From Verrucomicrobiia bacterium (lineage in GTDB: Bacteria > Verrucomicrobiota > Verrucomicrobiia > Limisphaerales > UBA11358): a stretch of 52,103 nucleotides of DNA. Numbering within the stretch: position 1 is the first letter of the stretch; the number at the start of each line of letters is the position of its first letter. The translations under genes and the position numbers were made by a program. Where the stretch lies: the NCBI GenBank assembly GCA_031290985.1, contig JARLJW010000111.1, positions 1 to 52,103 of the forward strand, given 5' to 3'. The notes beneath the pieces were generated by a model. That model had not been told where the DNA came from and did no database searches. It saw only the letters and a list, made by a program, of their open reading frames with translations. Of this stretch, positions 1 through 8,216 are shown one piece after another.

Positions 1-507
1 CAAACCTCACCCGCTGCTGAACAAACCGCGCCGCCAATTCGTGGAAATCTCGCATCGCAGCAGATATTGGAAAGGCAGACCACGCAATTATCATGGCCTT
101 AACTAAGGGCCATTCGTGTCAGTCCTCACTATTGACACAAACTGCATGACCGGGCTGAACCCGGTTTCCTAAACACTCTGACTGGTCTCCGCGCTCCTCC
201 GCTCCCTCCGCGCCTCCGCGTTTATCGTCCAGTATGCGATCTCGCAGTTTGGAGCTTGGAATTTCTCTGGTGCTTGGATGTTGGACGCTTGGAGCTTTGC
301 CTTCTTCCTCCATCCTCGTTTTTAAATTGCCTCCCCTTCGTTCCCTCCGTTCTCTTCTGTAAAATCCCGCTTTTCCCAATTCGCGTCTTTGCGCCTTGGT
401 TGTTCATCTCCTCCGCGTCCATTGTTGTTGATCATCCACCAGCGGTTAACCTGCCAAAACTGGCGATGTTCAAGCCGGGGCGGTTCGGGCACTCTTTCCC
501 CTCACGC
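1..507. other. Intergenic region, no supported gene
   Basis: No frame here has a convincing start, ribosome-binding site or recognisable product. A frame open from the window edge (2-106, plus) ends in TAA and could be the tail of an upstream gene, but its residues match nothing I recognise. Positions 195-235 are pyrimidine-rich, and 250-300 holds loosely repeated GCTTGGA-type words. The leader just before 508 lacks a clear Shine-Dalgarno. Confidence 0.5.
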
Positions 508-2058
508 ATGAACAACCCATGGATCAGCCCCGTCATTTTGGCAGTGATGTTTTGCGCGGCTTCGTTACGCGCCGAAGTGAAGCTCGCCAGCCCGTTCACC
601 AGCCACATGGTGTTGCAATGTGATGCCAAAGTGCCGGTCTGGGGCACGGCGGACAGCGGCGAACTCGTGACCGTGGAATTCGCCGGACAGAAAAAATCGG
701 TGACGGCAGATGCCGCCGGCAACTGGCGCGTGGTGCTCAAACCGATGAAGCCCTCGGCGGAAAGCCGGAGCTTCCGGGTCGCCGGCTCCCAAACCGCGCA
801 ACCGGTCCAGCTTGACGATGTGCTTGTCGGCGAAGTGTGGCTGGCGTCCGGACAATCCAACATGGATTTTTCCCTGTCGAAAAAGGTGAAGCATTTTGCG
901 GGCGTCACCAATGAAGATGCGGAGATCGCCGCCGCCAATTACCCGCTCCTCCGCATGTTCACCGGCACGGCGGCGAAAACGTACGCACCGCAAAACAACG
1001 TCGGCGGTTCCTGGCAGGTGTGCACCCCGGAAACTGCGCCCGCCTTTTCCGCCGTGGGTTATTTCTTCGCGCGCGATTTGCAACGTGAAATCAAGGTGCC
1101 GGTGGGCATCCTCACGCTCGCGTTCGGCGCGAGCACGGCCGAGGCGTGGATCCGGCGCGAAACGTTGACCAACGACGCCCAGCTTAAGCCGATGGTGGAC
1201 CGTTTTGACGCCGCCGTGGCGGCCTTCCGCACGAACCCGCCGGCCGTCGTTGCGCCGCCACGTTCCGAAGATGTTTCGGCCACCAACACCGCCCCGGCCG
1301 GACGCCGTCGCGGCAGCAGCGGGCCGCGCGATCCGGTGCAGGACCAGCACAATGCCACGGTGCTGTTCAACGGCATGATCGCGCCGGTCATCCCCTACGC
1401 CATCCGCGGGGCCATCTGGTATCAGGGCGAATCCATTGCGGGCGGCGCCGCCGGCCGGGCGTTGTATCCGCAGGTGCAGGCGACGCTCGTGCGCGACTGG
1501 CGCAAGCTGTGGCACGAGGGCGATTTTCCCTTCTACATCGTGCAACTCGCCGGCCAGGAAGCCGACAGCAACAACCCGCTGGTGCGCGAAGCGCAGGCGA
1601 CCATCTTGGAACTGCCCAACACGGGCATGGCCGTCGCCACGGACATCGGCGAGCGGAAAAATGTGCATCCCAAAAACAAACAGGATGTGGGCGACCGGCT
1701 GGCGCGCATCGCACTGGCGAAAGTTTACGGTCACAAAATCGAATTTTCCGGTCCGATGTATCAATCCATGAAAATCGAGGACGGCACAATCCGTGTCACC
1801 TTTTCGCACGCCGACGGTCTAATGACAAAAGATGAAACCCTCAAATGGTTCAGCCTCGCGGGCCCGGACGGCAAATTTGTCCCGGCCGAAGCCAAGATTG
1901 ACGGTAAAACCGTCATCGTGAGCAGCCCGGAGGTGGCCGCGCCGGTCGCGGTGCGCTATGCGTGGGTGAATTTTCCGGATGGTGGGCATCTGTATAACGC
2001 GGCCGGATTGCCGGCGGCGCAGTTCCGTTCGGATGCGCCAAAAAATTTAAAATTCTGA
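508..2058 (+). CDS. Secreted sialate O-acetylesterase (SGNH fold)
   Basis: Predicted to remove O-acetyl groups from acetylated sugars (sialic acids or plant and microbial glycans) outside the cytoplasm. The product of about 516 residues starts with a signal peptide (MNNPWISPVILAVMF..SLRA), which is why I start at 508 rather than at upstream in-frame codons. The SGNH serine block is GQSNM, followed by GASTAEAWI, then WYQGES, and a late HPKNK block that supplies the catalytic His. A short beta domain precedes the hydrolase (LASPFTSHMVLQ, the usual entry of this family). Its stop overlaps the start of the following GH2 gene by one base (TGATG), so the two are almost certainly co-translated and act on the same glycan. 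The family is sure; the substrate is inferred. Confidence 0.88.
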   Translation: MNNPWISPVILAVMFCAASLRAEVKLASPFTSHMVLQCDAKVPVWGTADSGELVTVEFAGQKKSVTADAAGNWRVVLKPMKPSAESRSFRVAGSQTAQPVQLDDVLVGEVWLASGQSNMDFSLSKKVKHFAGVTNEDAEIAAANYPLLRMFTGTAAKTYAPQNNVGGSWQVCTPETAPAFSAVGYFFARDLQREIKVPVGILTLAFGASTAEAWIRRETLTNDAQLKPMVDRFDAAVAAFRTNPPAVVAPPRSEDVSATNTAPAGRRRGSSGPRDPVQDQHNATVLFNGMIAPVIPYAIRGAIWYQGESIAGGAAGRALYPQVQATLVRDWRKLWHEGDFPFYIVQLAGQEADSNNPLVREAQATILELPNTGMAVATDIGERKNVHPKNKQDVGDRLARIALAKVYGHKIEFSGPMYQSMKIEDGTIRVTFSHADGLMTKDETLKWFSLAGPDGKFVPAEAKIDGKTVIVSSPEVAAPVAVRYAWVNFPDGGHLYNAAGLPAAQFRSDAPKNLKF

Positions 2059-4586
2059 TGAAACTATTCGTTTCCCTCCTGATGGTGGCCAGCCTGGCGT
2101 TGCCGGTGCTGGCCGCGGACAAATTCACCCCGCCCGTCTCGCCGCGCACGAGCTATAATTTTAATCCCGGCTGGAAGTTCATCCGCGAAGATGTCACCAA
2201 TGCCGAGACGGTCACCTTTGATGACTCGAAGTGGGCGGATGTCAGCGCGCCGCATACTTATAACGACGTCGATTCCTATACCTCCCTCATCAGCCACAGC
2301 GGCGGCGACCGTCATGCGTGGGCGGGCATCACCTGGTATCGGAAACATTTCAAGCTGCCCGCGAGCGCGAAGGATGGGAAAGTGTTTCTGGAATTTGAAG
2401 GCCTGAAGCAGGCCGGGCGCTTTTGGGTGAATGGCAAATTGATCGGCCGGTTCGAAAACGGTGTCACCGCTTGCGGCCTCGACCTGACCGGCTTCGTGAA
2501 GTTTGGTGATGAGGAGAACGTCATCGCCGTGAAGGTGGATAACAGCAACGATTATGTCGAAGAAGCCACCGGCACCGGCTACGAATGGATGGGCCGCGCG
2601 TTCAATCCCAATTATGGCGGACTGAATCACGACATCCGGCTGCACCTGGCCGGCAAGGTCTATCAAACGTTGCCGCTCTACGAAAACCTCCAGACCACGG
2701 GCACCTACATCTACGGCGCCAATTTTGACATCAAAAACAAAACCTGCGACGTGAACCTCGAGGCGCAGGTGCGCAACGAAAGCGGCGACCAGCAGTCCAT
2801 CATCCTCTCGGCGGTCGTGGTGGATGCGGAAGGCAACGTCTGCGCCAAATTTACAACCGAGGCGCTGGACCTGGTCAACGGCCAGACCGAGGTGTTCACC
2901 GCGAACGGCAAGCTGGCGGACGCCAGATTCTGGAGCGATGAATCCCCGAACCTTTACGACGTCTACACGATGCTTACGGTAAACGACAAGGTCGTGGATG
3001 TGCAGAAGATCCGGACCGGTTTCCGCAAGGTGGAGTTCAAAGGTGGCGTTGGCACGGGCGGCGTGTGGATCAACGACAAATATGTCTGGCTCACGGGCTA
3101 CGCACAGCGTTCGTCCGACGATTGGGCGGGACTGGGTGAGGCGTATCCCGATTGGCTGCATGATTACAACGCGCAGCTCGTCCGCAGCACGCACGCGAAC
3201 TACATCCGCTGGATGCACATCTCGCCGCAGGCGGTGGATGTGCGGGCGTGCGACCAGGCCGGCATCGTCGAAGTCTGTCCGGCGGGCGACAAGGAACTCG
3301 ATGCCAAGGGACGCCAATGGGAACAGCGCACCGAAGTGATGCGCGACTCGATCATTTATTTCCGCAACCACCCGAGCATCCTGTTCTGGGAGGCGGGCAA
3401 CAACGGCATCACCGCGGAGCACCTCCAGCAGATGGTGGACCTGCGAAAACAGTGGGACCCCAGCGGCGGACGCGCGATGGGCTGCCGCTCCTTGACCGCT
3501 CCCGGGACCACGCCGGTGGCGGAATATTTCGGGGTGATGATCGGGCAGGACCGGCGCACGGATGAGTTGACGAACAACACGGAGATGTTCCGCGCCTACA
3601 GTGGCGAACGCCGCGACCGCGCGCCGTTCGTGGAGACGGAAGATTTCCGCGACGAGGCCGCGCGCCGCTTCTGGGATGATTTTTCGCCGCCGCATTTCGG
3701 GTTCAAGAAAGGCCCGAATGACACGTACAACTGGAATTCCGAAACGTTCTGCCTCGCCGCCGCCGAGCGTTATTACGCGTATGCCAGCAACGAGATTTCC
3801 AACCGCGATCCGGTGCATGCCAAATGGGCGGCCTACGCCTCCATCTACTGGTCGGACTCGAACGCCGATGGCCGGCAGGACAGCAGCGAGGTCTGCCGCG
3901 TGAGCGGCAAGGTGGACTCCATGCGGCTGCCGAAGCAGGCTTATTACACGTATCGCGTGATGCAGAGCGCGACACCGGATCTCCACATCATCGGGCATTG
4001 GAATTATCCGACCAACACGGTGAAGCCGGTGTATGTGGCCGCAAGCCATTGCGACAGCGTGGAATTGTCCGTGAATGGCAAATCGCTCGGCAGATGCACG
4101 ACGCCGACGAACGGTTATATTTTTGAATTTCTCGGGGTGAAATTTGAGGCCGGAAAAATATCGGCGGTTGCCAAGACCGGCGACAAGGTCGTGGCCAAGG
4201 ATGAGATTGAGACGGCGGGTGAGGCGAAGAAGATCAAGCTGACGCCGCACGTCGGTCCGGCCGGTTTGCAGGCCGATGGCTCGGATGTGGCGCTGTTCGA
4301 CGTGGAAGTGGTGGATGCGCAGGGCCGGCGTTGTCCAACGGATGAGGCGCGCGTGGATTTCAAGCTCGACGGCCCGGCCATCTGGCGCGGCGGCTACAAC
4401 AGCGGCAAGCTCAACTCAGTGAACAACACCTGGCTCGATACTGAATGCGGCATCAACCGCGTGGCCATCCGCTCGACGCTCAAGGCGGGGGCGATCACAT
4501 TGACCGCCACACGCGATGGCTTGGAGCCGGGCAAGGTGCAGGTCGAGTCAAAGCCGGTGGAGATTGTTGGCGGGTTGGCGCGGTGA
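2058..4586 (+). CDS. Secreted glycoside hydrolase family 2 (beta-galactosidase-like)
   Basis: A product of 842 residues with a signal peptide (MKLFVSLLMVASLALPVLAA). It shows the GH2 layout: an N-terminal jelly-roll sugar-binding domain (about 30-210, with WYRKHF and FWVNGKLIG), an Ig-like sandwich, a TIM barrel (about 330-620), and a C-terminal DUF4982-like plus Ig-like region (HIIGHWNYP, ELSVNGKSLG). The barrel has the GH2 signature RNHPSILFW, but it is followed by EAGNN instead of the usual GNE, so the residue at the acid/base position is Asn449; Glu445 lies nearby. Candidate nucleophiles are Glu526 and Glu528 in FVETED. It is coupled to the upstream acetylesterase, which suggests deacetylation followed by cleavage of a beta-linked glycan. 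The exact substrate cannot be told, and activity at the altered site is open. Confidence 0.85.
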   Translation: MKLFVSLLMVASLALPVLAADKFTPPVSPRTSYNFNPGWKFIREDVTNAETVTFDDSKWADVSAPHTYNDVDSYTSLISHSGGDRHAWAGITWYRKHFKLPASAKDGKVFLEFEGLKQAGRFWVNGKLIGRFENGVTACGLDLTGFVKFGDEENVIAVKVDNSNDYVEEATGTGYEWMGRAFNPNYGGLNHDIRLHLAGKVYQTLPLYENLQTTGTYIYGANFDIKNKTCDVNLEAQVRNESGDQQSIILSAVVVDAEGNVCAKFTTEALDLVNGQTEVFTANGKLADARFWSDESPNLYDVYTMLTVNDKVVDVQKIRTGFRKVEFKGGVGTGGVWINDKYVWLTGYAQRSSDDWAGLGEAYPDWLHDYNAQLVRSTHANYIRWMHISPQAVDVRACDQAGIVEVCPAGDKELDAKGRQWEQRTEVMRDSIIYFRNHPSILFWEAGNNGITAEHLQQMVDLRKQWDPSGGRAMGCRSLTAPGTTPVAEYFGVMIGQDRRTDELTNNTEMFRAYSGERRDRAPFVETEDFRDEAARRFWDDFSPPHFGFKKGPNDTYNWNSETFCLAAAERYYAYASNEISNRDPVHAKWAAYASIYWSDSNADGRQDSSEVCRVSGKVDSMRLPKQAYYTYRVMQSATPDLHIIGHWNYPTNTVKPVYVAASHCDSVELSVNGKSLGRCTTPTNGYIFEFLGVKFEAGKISAVAKTGDKVVAKDEIETAGEAKKIKLTPHVGPAGLQADGSDVALFDVEVVDAQGRRCPTDEARVDFKLDGPAIWRGGYNSGKLNSVNNTWLDTECGINRVAIRSTLKAGAITLTATRDGLEPGKVQVESKPVEIVGGLAR

Positions 4587-4665
4587 ACTGGACAACGGAG
4601 CGCGGCGGTGTCGTAGACCAGCCGCAGCGCGTGGCCGGTGCGAGCGCTTCCGGAGGTTCCGAAGT

Positions 4666-4697
4666 GCTGCGGCTGGCCCTGCGGGCACAGCCGCCGC
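4666..4697. repeat. REP-like palindrome, family B (copy 1)
   Basis: GCTGCGGCTG..CCCTGCGGG..CACAGCCGC. The outer arms GCGGCTG and CAGCCGC pair. Close relatives lie at 27324-27365 and 31331-31373, so this is a dispersed palindromic element. Confidence 0.6.
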
Positions 4698-4710
4698 CCA
4701 TTTGGAACTT

Positions 4711-4780
4711 GGAGCGCCGGGCACCGTCCCGGCTCGAAGGTACTCCGGTGACAATTTGCCGAGACGGTGCTCGGCGCTCC
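4711..4780. repeat. Imperfect inverted repeat with 22-bp arms
   Basis: The arms 4711-4732 (GGAGCGCCGGGCACCGTC..) and 4759-4780 (..GACGGTGCTCGGCGCTCC) are reverse complements with two mismatches and are separated by 26 bp. This fits a REP/BIME-type element. It lies between the GH2 gene and the fluoride riboswitch and lacks a T-tract, so it is not a typical intrinsic terminator. Confidence 0.6.
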
Positions 4781-4852
4781 ACTGCCAATGCAAAGCGGCT
4801 CCGATTGGAATATTTTCGGTTGCATTGCGGCGCTTAGTAGCTAAACAATCTG

Positions 4853-4919
4853 GGCGGCAATGGAGTTTGCCTTCCCGCATGGGAAAACCGCCTGATGTTC
4901 AGCGCTGATGACTCCTACG
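4853..4919 (+). promoter_or_regulatory. Fluoride riboswitch (crcB motif)
   Basis: The stretch matches the crcB-motif consensus in order: GGCGGCAATGG, a hairpin closing with TTGCC, a TTCCC/GGGAA hairpin, AACCGCC, and the hallmark GCTGATGACTCCTAC. The 5' GGCGG can pair with CCGCC to form the pseudoknot of this riboswitch class. It ends about 25 nt before the crcB start codon, which strongly supports fluoride-dependent control of crcB and the DUF190 gene. The family assignment rests on the conserved core; no folding was computed. Confidence 0.9.
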
Positions 4920-4945
4920 AATAACAACAAGTTCGCAGGATCATT

Positions 4946-5353
4946 ATGAACATCGCATATCTATGGGTCGCACTCGGCGGGGCGCTCGGCAGCGTCAGCC
5001 GCTACTGGCTCTCCGGCCTGGTGGCCTCCCGTTTCGGGGAAACCTTTCCGTGGGGCACCCTCACCATCAACGTCACCGGCTCCTTCATCATCGGCATCTT
5101 TGCGACGCTGGCGATTCCCGAAGGCCGGCTGGACCCGCAATCGCGCGCCTTCACCACGCAATTCCTGATGATCGGCGTGTGCGGCGGCTACACCACGTTT
5201 TCGTCATTCAGCCTGCAAACCTTGAACCTGCTGCGTGACCGTGAATGGCTTTATGCCGGTGGCAATATCCTGTTATCCGTCGTACTGTGCATGATTGCCG
5301 TGTGGCTGGGCTTTCTGCTTGGCTCGACGTTTGGCTCCGTGAAAGGAAACTGA
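4946..5353 (+). CDS. crcB: Fluoride ion channel CrcB (Fluc)
   Basis: Exports fluoride through the inner membrane as a small dual-topology channel. The protein is 135 residues, normal for the family, with four membrane segments. The Fluc signatures are GALGSVSRYW near the N-terminus, NVTGSFIIG in TM2, and GGYTTFSSFS in TM3, which carries the conserved Phe and Ser/Thr residues lining the pore. An AGGA element stands six bases before the ATG. A fluoride riboswitch precedes it and a DUF190 gene follows one base after its stop, so this is a self-contained fluoride-resistance operon. Only one crcB copy is present here, so the channel would be a homodimer. Confidence 0.96.
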   Translation: MNIAYLWVALGGALGSVSRYWLSGLVASRFGETFPWGTLTINVTGSFIIGIFATLAIPEGRLDPQSRAFTTQFLMIGVCGGYTTFSSFSLQTLNLLRDREWLYAGGNILLSVVLCMIAVWLGFLLGSTFGSVKGN

Positions 5354-5354
5354 T

Positions 5355-5699
5355 ATGCAAATTCCAACTGACGCCGTCCTCCTCCGCATTTTTCTCGGCG
5401 AAAGCGACCGCTGGGAACACAAGCCGCTCTACGAGGCCATCGTGCTCGCCGCGCGCGAGGCGCATCTTGCCGGCGCGACCGTGCTGCGCGGGCCGATGGG
5501 CTTTGGCAAGGCCAGCCGCCTTCATACGGCGAAAATTCTGCGGCTCTCCGTGGACCTGCCGCTGGTCATTGAAATCGTGGACAGCGAGGAGAAGATCAAC
5601 GCTTTCCTGCCCACGCTCGACAAAATGCTGGGCGGCGGGCTCGTGACGTTGGAAAAAGTGAGGGTGTTGCAGTATCGTGCGGGTGATGTCAAACCGTGA
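5355..5699 (+). CDS. DUF190 protein, fluoride-operon partner
   Basis: A cytosolic protein of 114 residues of the DUF190 family: LLRIFLGESDRW at the start, then LYEAIVLAAREA, GATVLRGPMGFG and LPLVIEIVDSEEKI. The fold is PII-like, and family members commonly sit beside crcB in fluoride-responsive operons. The start is one base after the crcB stop, and the same fluoride riboswitch should control it. Its molecular role is not established; a regulatory or accessory role for the channel is inference from its position. Confidence 0.9.
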   Translation: MQIPTDAVLLRIFLGESDRWEHKPLYEAIVLAAREAHLAGATVLRGPMGFGKASRLHTAKILRLSVDLPLVIEIVDSEEKINAFLPTLDKMLGGGLVTLEKVRVLQYRAGDVKP

Positions 5700-5792
5700 T
5701 CTTGACCGCACCACGACGGGCCCGGGGAGCGTCTGTGGCACAAGCTGCTGACGCGCTTGCCTCACCGGCTCCCGGCGGCTAAACTCGACGCG

Positions 5793-7169
5793 ATGAATTC
5801 GCTGCTCCTCACCGGCGGTCGCGTGGTTGATCCCGCCAACAAATTTGACGCTCTGGCCGACGTCCTGATCCTCGACGGCAAGATTTCCGCCATCGGCAAA
5901 AATCTTTCCGCCCCCCCCGGCGTGGAAACCTTGGATGCCTCCGGGAAAATTGTTTCCCCCGGTTTGATCGACCTGCACGTCCACTTCCGCGAACCCGGCC
6001 AGACCGCCAAGGAAACCATCGCCACCGGCACGGCCGCCGCCGCGCGCGGCGGCTTCACCTCCGTCGTCTGCATGCCGAACACCTCGCCCGCCATCGACAA
6101 CGCCGGCACCGTCGCCCTCATCCATGACCGCGCCCGCGGACAGGGCGTCGTCAATGTCTTCGTGACCGGCGCCATCAGCAAGGGCATCGAGGGCGAGGAA
6201 CTCGCGCCCATCGGCGGCTTGAAAAAAGCGGGCGTCATCGCCATCACCGACGACGGGCACTGCATCCAGAACAACGACCTCATGCGCCGCGCGTGCGAAT
6301 ATGCCAAGATGTTCGGCCTCCCGATTTTCGATCACTGCCAGGATTACTCGCTCGTGACCGATGGCGTCATGAATGAAGGCTACTGGAGCCTCGCGCTCGG
6401 CCTGCGCAGTTGGCCGTCCGCCGGCGAGGAGATGATCGTCGCCCGGAATATCCTGCTCGCGGAACTCACCGGCGCAAAAATCCATTGCCAGCATCTCAGC
6501 GCCGCCGGCAGCGTGGCGCTCCTCCGCGACGCCAAAAAGCGCGGCATCTCCATCTCCGGCGAAGCCTGCCCGCACCACTTCACGCTCACCGATGCCACGA
6601 TTGCCGGCAGCGAAAAATTTTGGGCTGCTGACGGCAAGGTGCTCGCGCCCACGCAAGCCACCCCCCTGCCCGCCTGGCCGAGCTACGACACGAATTTCAA
6701 GATGAACCCGCCGCTCCGCACCGCCAAGGACCGCGAAGCCATCATCGCCGGCCTCGCCGACGGCACCATCGAAATCCTGTGCAGCGACCACGCCCCCCAC
6801 TGCGATTACGAGAAGGAAGTCGAGTTCAGCAACGCCCCCTTCGGAATCACCGGCTTGGAAACCGAGCTTGCCCTCTCGCTTATGCAGTTGGTTCACACCA
6901 AGCGGCTCTCGCTCGCGGACATGATCGCCAAGTTCACCGTGAACCCCGCGCGCCTGCTCAACTTGAACAAAGGAACGCTGGGCGTCGGCGCGGATGCGGA
7001 TGTCACCGTGTTCGATCCGGATGCCGAATGGACCTATAACCGCGAAGAGTCCGCGAGCAAATCGAAGAACAACCCCTTCTTCGGCTGGAAGTTCAAAGGC
7101 AAGGCCGTCGCCACGATCGTCGCCGGCAAAATCGTCTGGTCCGAACAAACCCAACTGGCCGCCGCCTAA
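5793..7169 (+). CDS. pyrC: Dihydroorotase (amidohydrolase class)
   Basis: Third step of de novo pyrimidine synthesis: reversible cyclisation of N-carbamoyl-L-aspartate to dihydroorotate. The protein has 458 residues when started at the ATG at 5793; an upstream TTG at 5757 adds only weak sequence. The zinc ligands are in LIDLHVHFREPG (His62, His64), with further conserved blocks in VCMPNTSPAIDN, FDHCQDYSL, CQHLSAAGS and CSDHAPH, followed by FGITGLET. That order is typical of the long type-I dihydroorotases. No other pyr gene lies in the window, so it appears to be a single-gene unit. A group II intron-like element on the other strand begins six bases after its stop. Confidence 0.95.
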   Translation: MNSLLLTGGRVVDPANKFDALADVLILDGKISAIGKNLSAPPGVETLDASGKIVSPGLIDLHVHFREPGQTAKETIATGTAAAARGGFTSVVCMPNTSPAIDNAGTVALIHDRARGQGVVNVFVTGAISKGIEGEELAPIGGLKKAGVIAITDDGHCIQNNDLMRRACEYAKMFGLPIFDHCQDYSLVTDGVMNEGYWSLALGLRSWPSAGEEMIVARNILLAELTGAKIHCQHLSAAGSVALLRDAKKRGISISGEACPHHFTLTDATIAGSEKFWAADGKVLAPTQATPLPAWPSYDTNFKMNPPLRTAKDREAIIAGLADGTIEILCSDHAPHCDYEKEVEFSNAPFGITGLETELALSLMQLVHTKRLSLADMIAKFTVNPARLLNLNKGTLGVGADADVTVFDPDAEWTYNREESASKSKNNPFFGWKFKGKAVATIVAGKIVWSEQTQLAAA

Positions 7170-7174
7170 ATAGG

Positions 7175-7670
7175 ATAGGGGTAGGGATAGCGCAAGGTGC
7201 CACCCCTCCCTCCAAACCGGGCGGGCGGATCTCCCGCATCCGGCTTTACAGTCAGTGGGTCCGCTGGCGAGCGGGAGCGGCTTTTCGCACTCATCCCCAA
7301 GGATGTCAGCCAGACCTTCGGTCCGCGCCAAGTCAATTGCGCTCGACGCGTTCCACCGTTGGTTAGAGCGGTTTGTTGTCCGGTATTCCGTCTCCAACCA
7401 TCGGCGTGTGGTCCGGGGGTCGCCCGGCTGCCAGCGGGTTTTACCCGCCGCGACAGGCTTCGTCTTTCGCTAGCAGGCTCGCCCACGCACGCCGACCGAA
7501 TCGAGTTCATATGTCTCGGTATGTCGAGACCTTGTTACGGACTGGCCGTACTCTTCCCGTTGCTCTCCACGTCGCCTTGCGGAGACGCAGTTACGGTTCG
7601 ATACCGCACGATGCTTCACCGCACAGAAACGGATTTCCACCGCGCCATCTTCCTGCCTTCTCAGGCGCAC
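7175..7670 (-). mobile_element. Compact ORF-less group II (IIC-like) intron
   Basis: Read on the minus strand, the element begins with GTGCG at 7670, the group II 5' consensus. Near its end is a domain-V-like hairpin (7247-7214): AAGCCGG pairs with CCGGTTT, enclosing a GCGG/CCGC stem, with the AGC triad at the 5' side. A domain-VI-like stem follows (GGGAGGGG with CCCTACCCC), with an unpaired A seven bases before the terminal TAT at 7175, the expected spacing of the branch-point A. The length of about 496 nt fits a bare group IIC ribozyme; no reverse transcriptase frame exists inside. Immediately 5' is a terminator-like hairpin ending in TTTA, the classic IIC target. If active, it would need a maturase supplied in trans. 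Confidence 0.68.
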
Positions 7671-7674
7671 TAAA

Positions 7675-7693
7675 GGGCGGCATCCTGCCGCCC
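7675..7693 (-). terminator. Terminator-like hairpin, probable intron target
   Basis: The perfect stem GGGCGGCA / TGCCGCCC with a three-base loop is followed on the minus strand by TTTA and then the GTGCG intron start. It is about 360 bp downstream of the minus-strand tRNA-Arg, so it could have ended a transcript on that strand. The T-run is short, so termination strength is uncertain. Confidence 0.5.
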
Positions 7694-8052
7694 GGAAAAA
7701 CCGTGGCCCGGTCCGCGACGTGCGAATATTCCCTAAGCGCCTTCGCACTTCGGATTTCGGGCCTTCGATTTTGGGCGTTGAATGTTAAATGTTGAATGTT
7801 TGCCGCTTTTCATCCGTGCCCATTCGTGTCCATTCGTGGTTAATTCCCGTTGGCCAGTGCGGCTCGCACTTCGTGAAATTCGCGTCAAAGTTTTGGCGGT
7901 TTTGCCGGCGGCAAATCTCCCTGACCCTGCGACCGAATGCCGGCCAGTGACGCAGCTGGCGTCATCGTCACGGCCCGGCCTGTCCGGGATGGGTGTGCGC
8001 CGCTACAAAGCCGGGGCCGCTTGAACCGGTTGTAAACACCGGGATTTTGAAG
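7694..8052. other. Intergenic region, no gene seen
   Basis: Several frames are open, but they have no plausible product, start or codon pattern. The stretch at 7770-7800 holds near-tandem TTGAATGTT words, and 7810-7845 has CATTCGTGTCCATTCGTGG-type words like the one near position 108. Nothing else is recognised. Confidence 0.5.
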
Positions 8053-8129
8053 TGGTGCACCCAAGAGGAGTTGAACCTCTAACCTGCTGATCCGTAGTCA
8101 GCCGCTCTATCCAATTGAGCTATGGGTGC
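8053..8129 (-). tRNA. tRNA-Arg (anticodon ACG)
   Basis: A complete cloverleaf on the minus strand: acceptor GCACCCA / TGGGTGC, D-arm GCTC..GAGC, anticodon stem GCTGA / TCAGC with loop CTACGGA (anticodon ACG), five-base variable loop, T-arm AGAGG-TTCAACT-CCTCT, discriminator A, and an encoded CCA end at 8053-8055. ACG would be edited to ICG to read CGU, CGC and CGA. Confidence 0.96.
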
Positions 8130-8216
8130 GCCCAAAAAAGGGAGCGTCAGAATAGCGGCCAAACGGCAAATGGCAAGATTTATCAAATCAAAAAATCGAC
8201 CGCGGTTTCCACGCGC

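Noticed and set aside
2..106. A frame open from the left edge to a TAA, possibly the end of an upstream gene
   Set aside because: Only 34 codons are visible, another frame is equally open, and no family is recognisable.
4711..4780. Intrinsic terminator for the GH2 operon
   Set aside because: The loop is long and no T-tract follows either arm; it fits a REP-like repeat better.
5208..7397. A 729-codon open frame on the minus strand opposite crcB, DUF190 and pyrC, and a similar 728-codon frame opposite the GH2 gene (2064-4250)
   Set aside because: The plus-strand products are complete, well-known families. The antisense frames are low-complexity shadows expected in GC-rich coding DNA and match no family.
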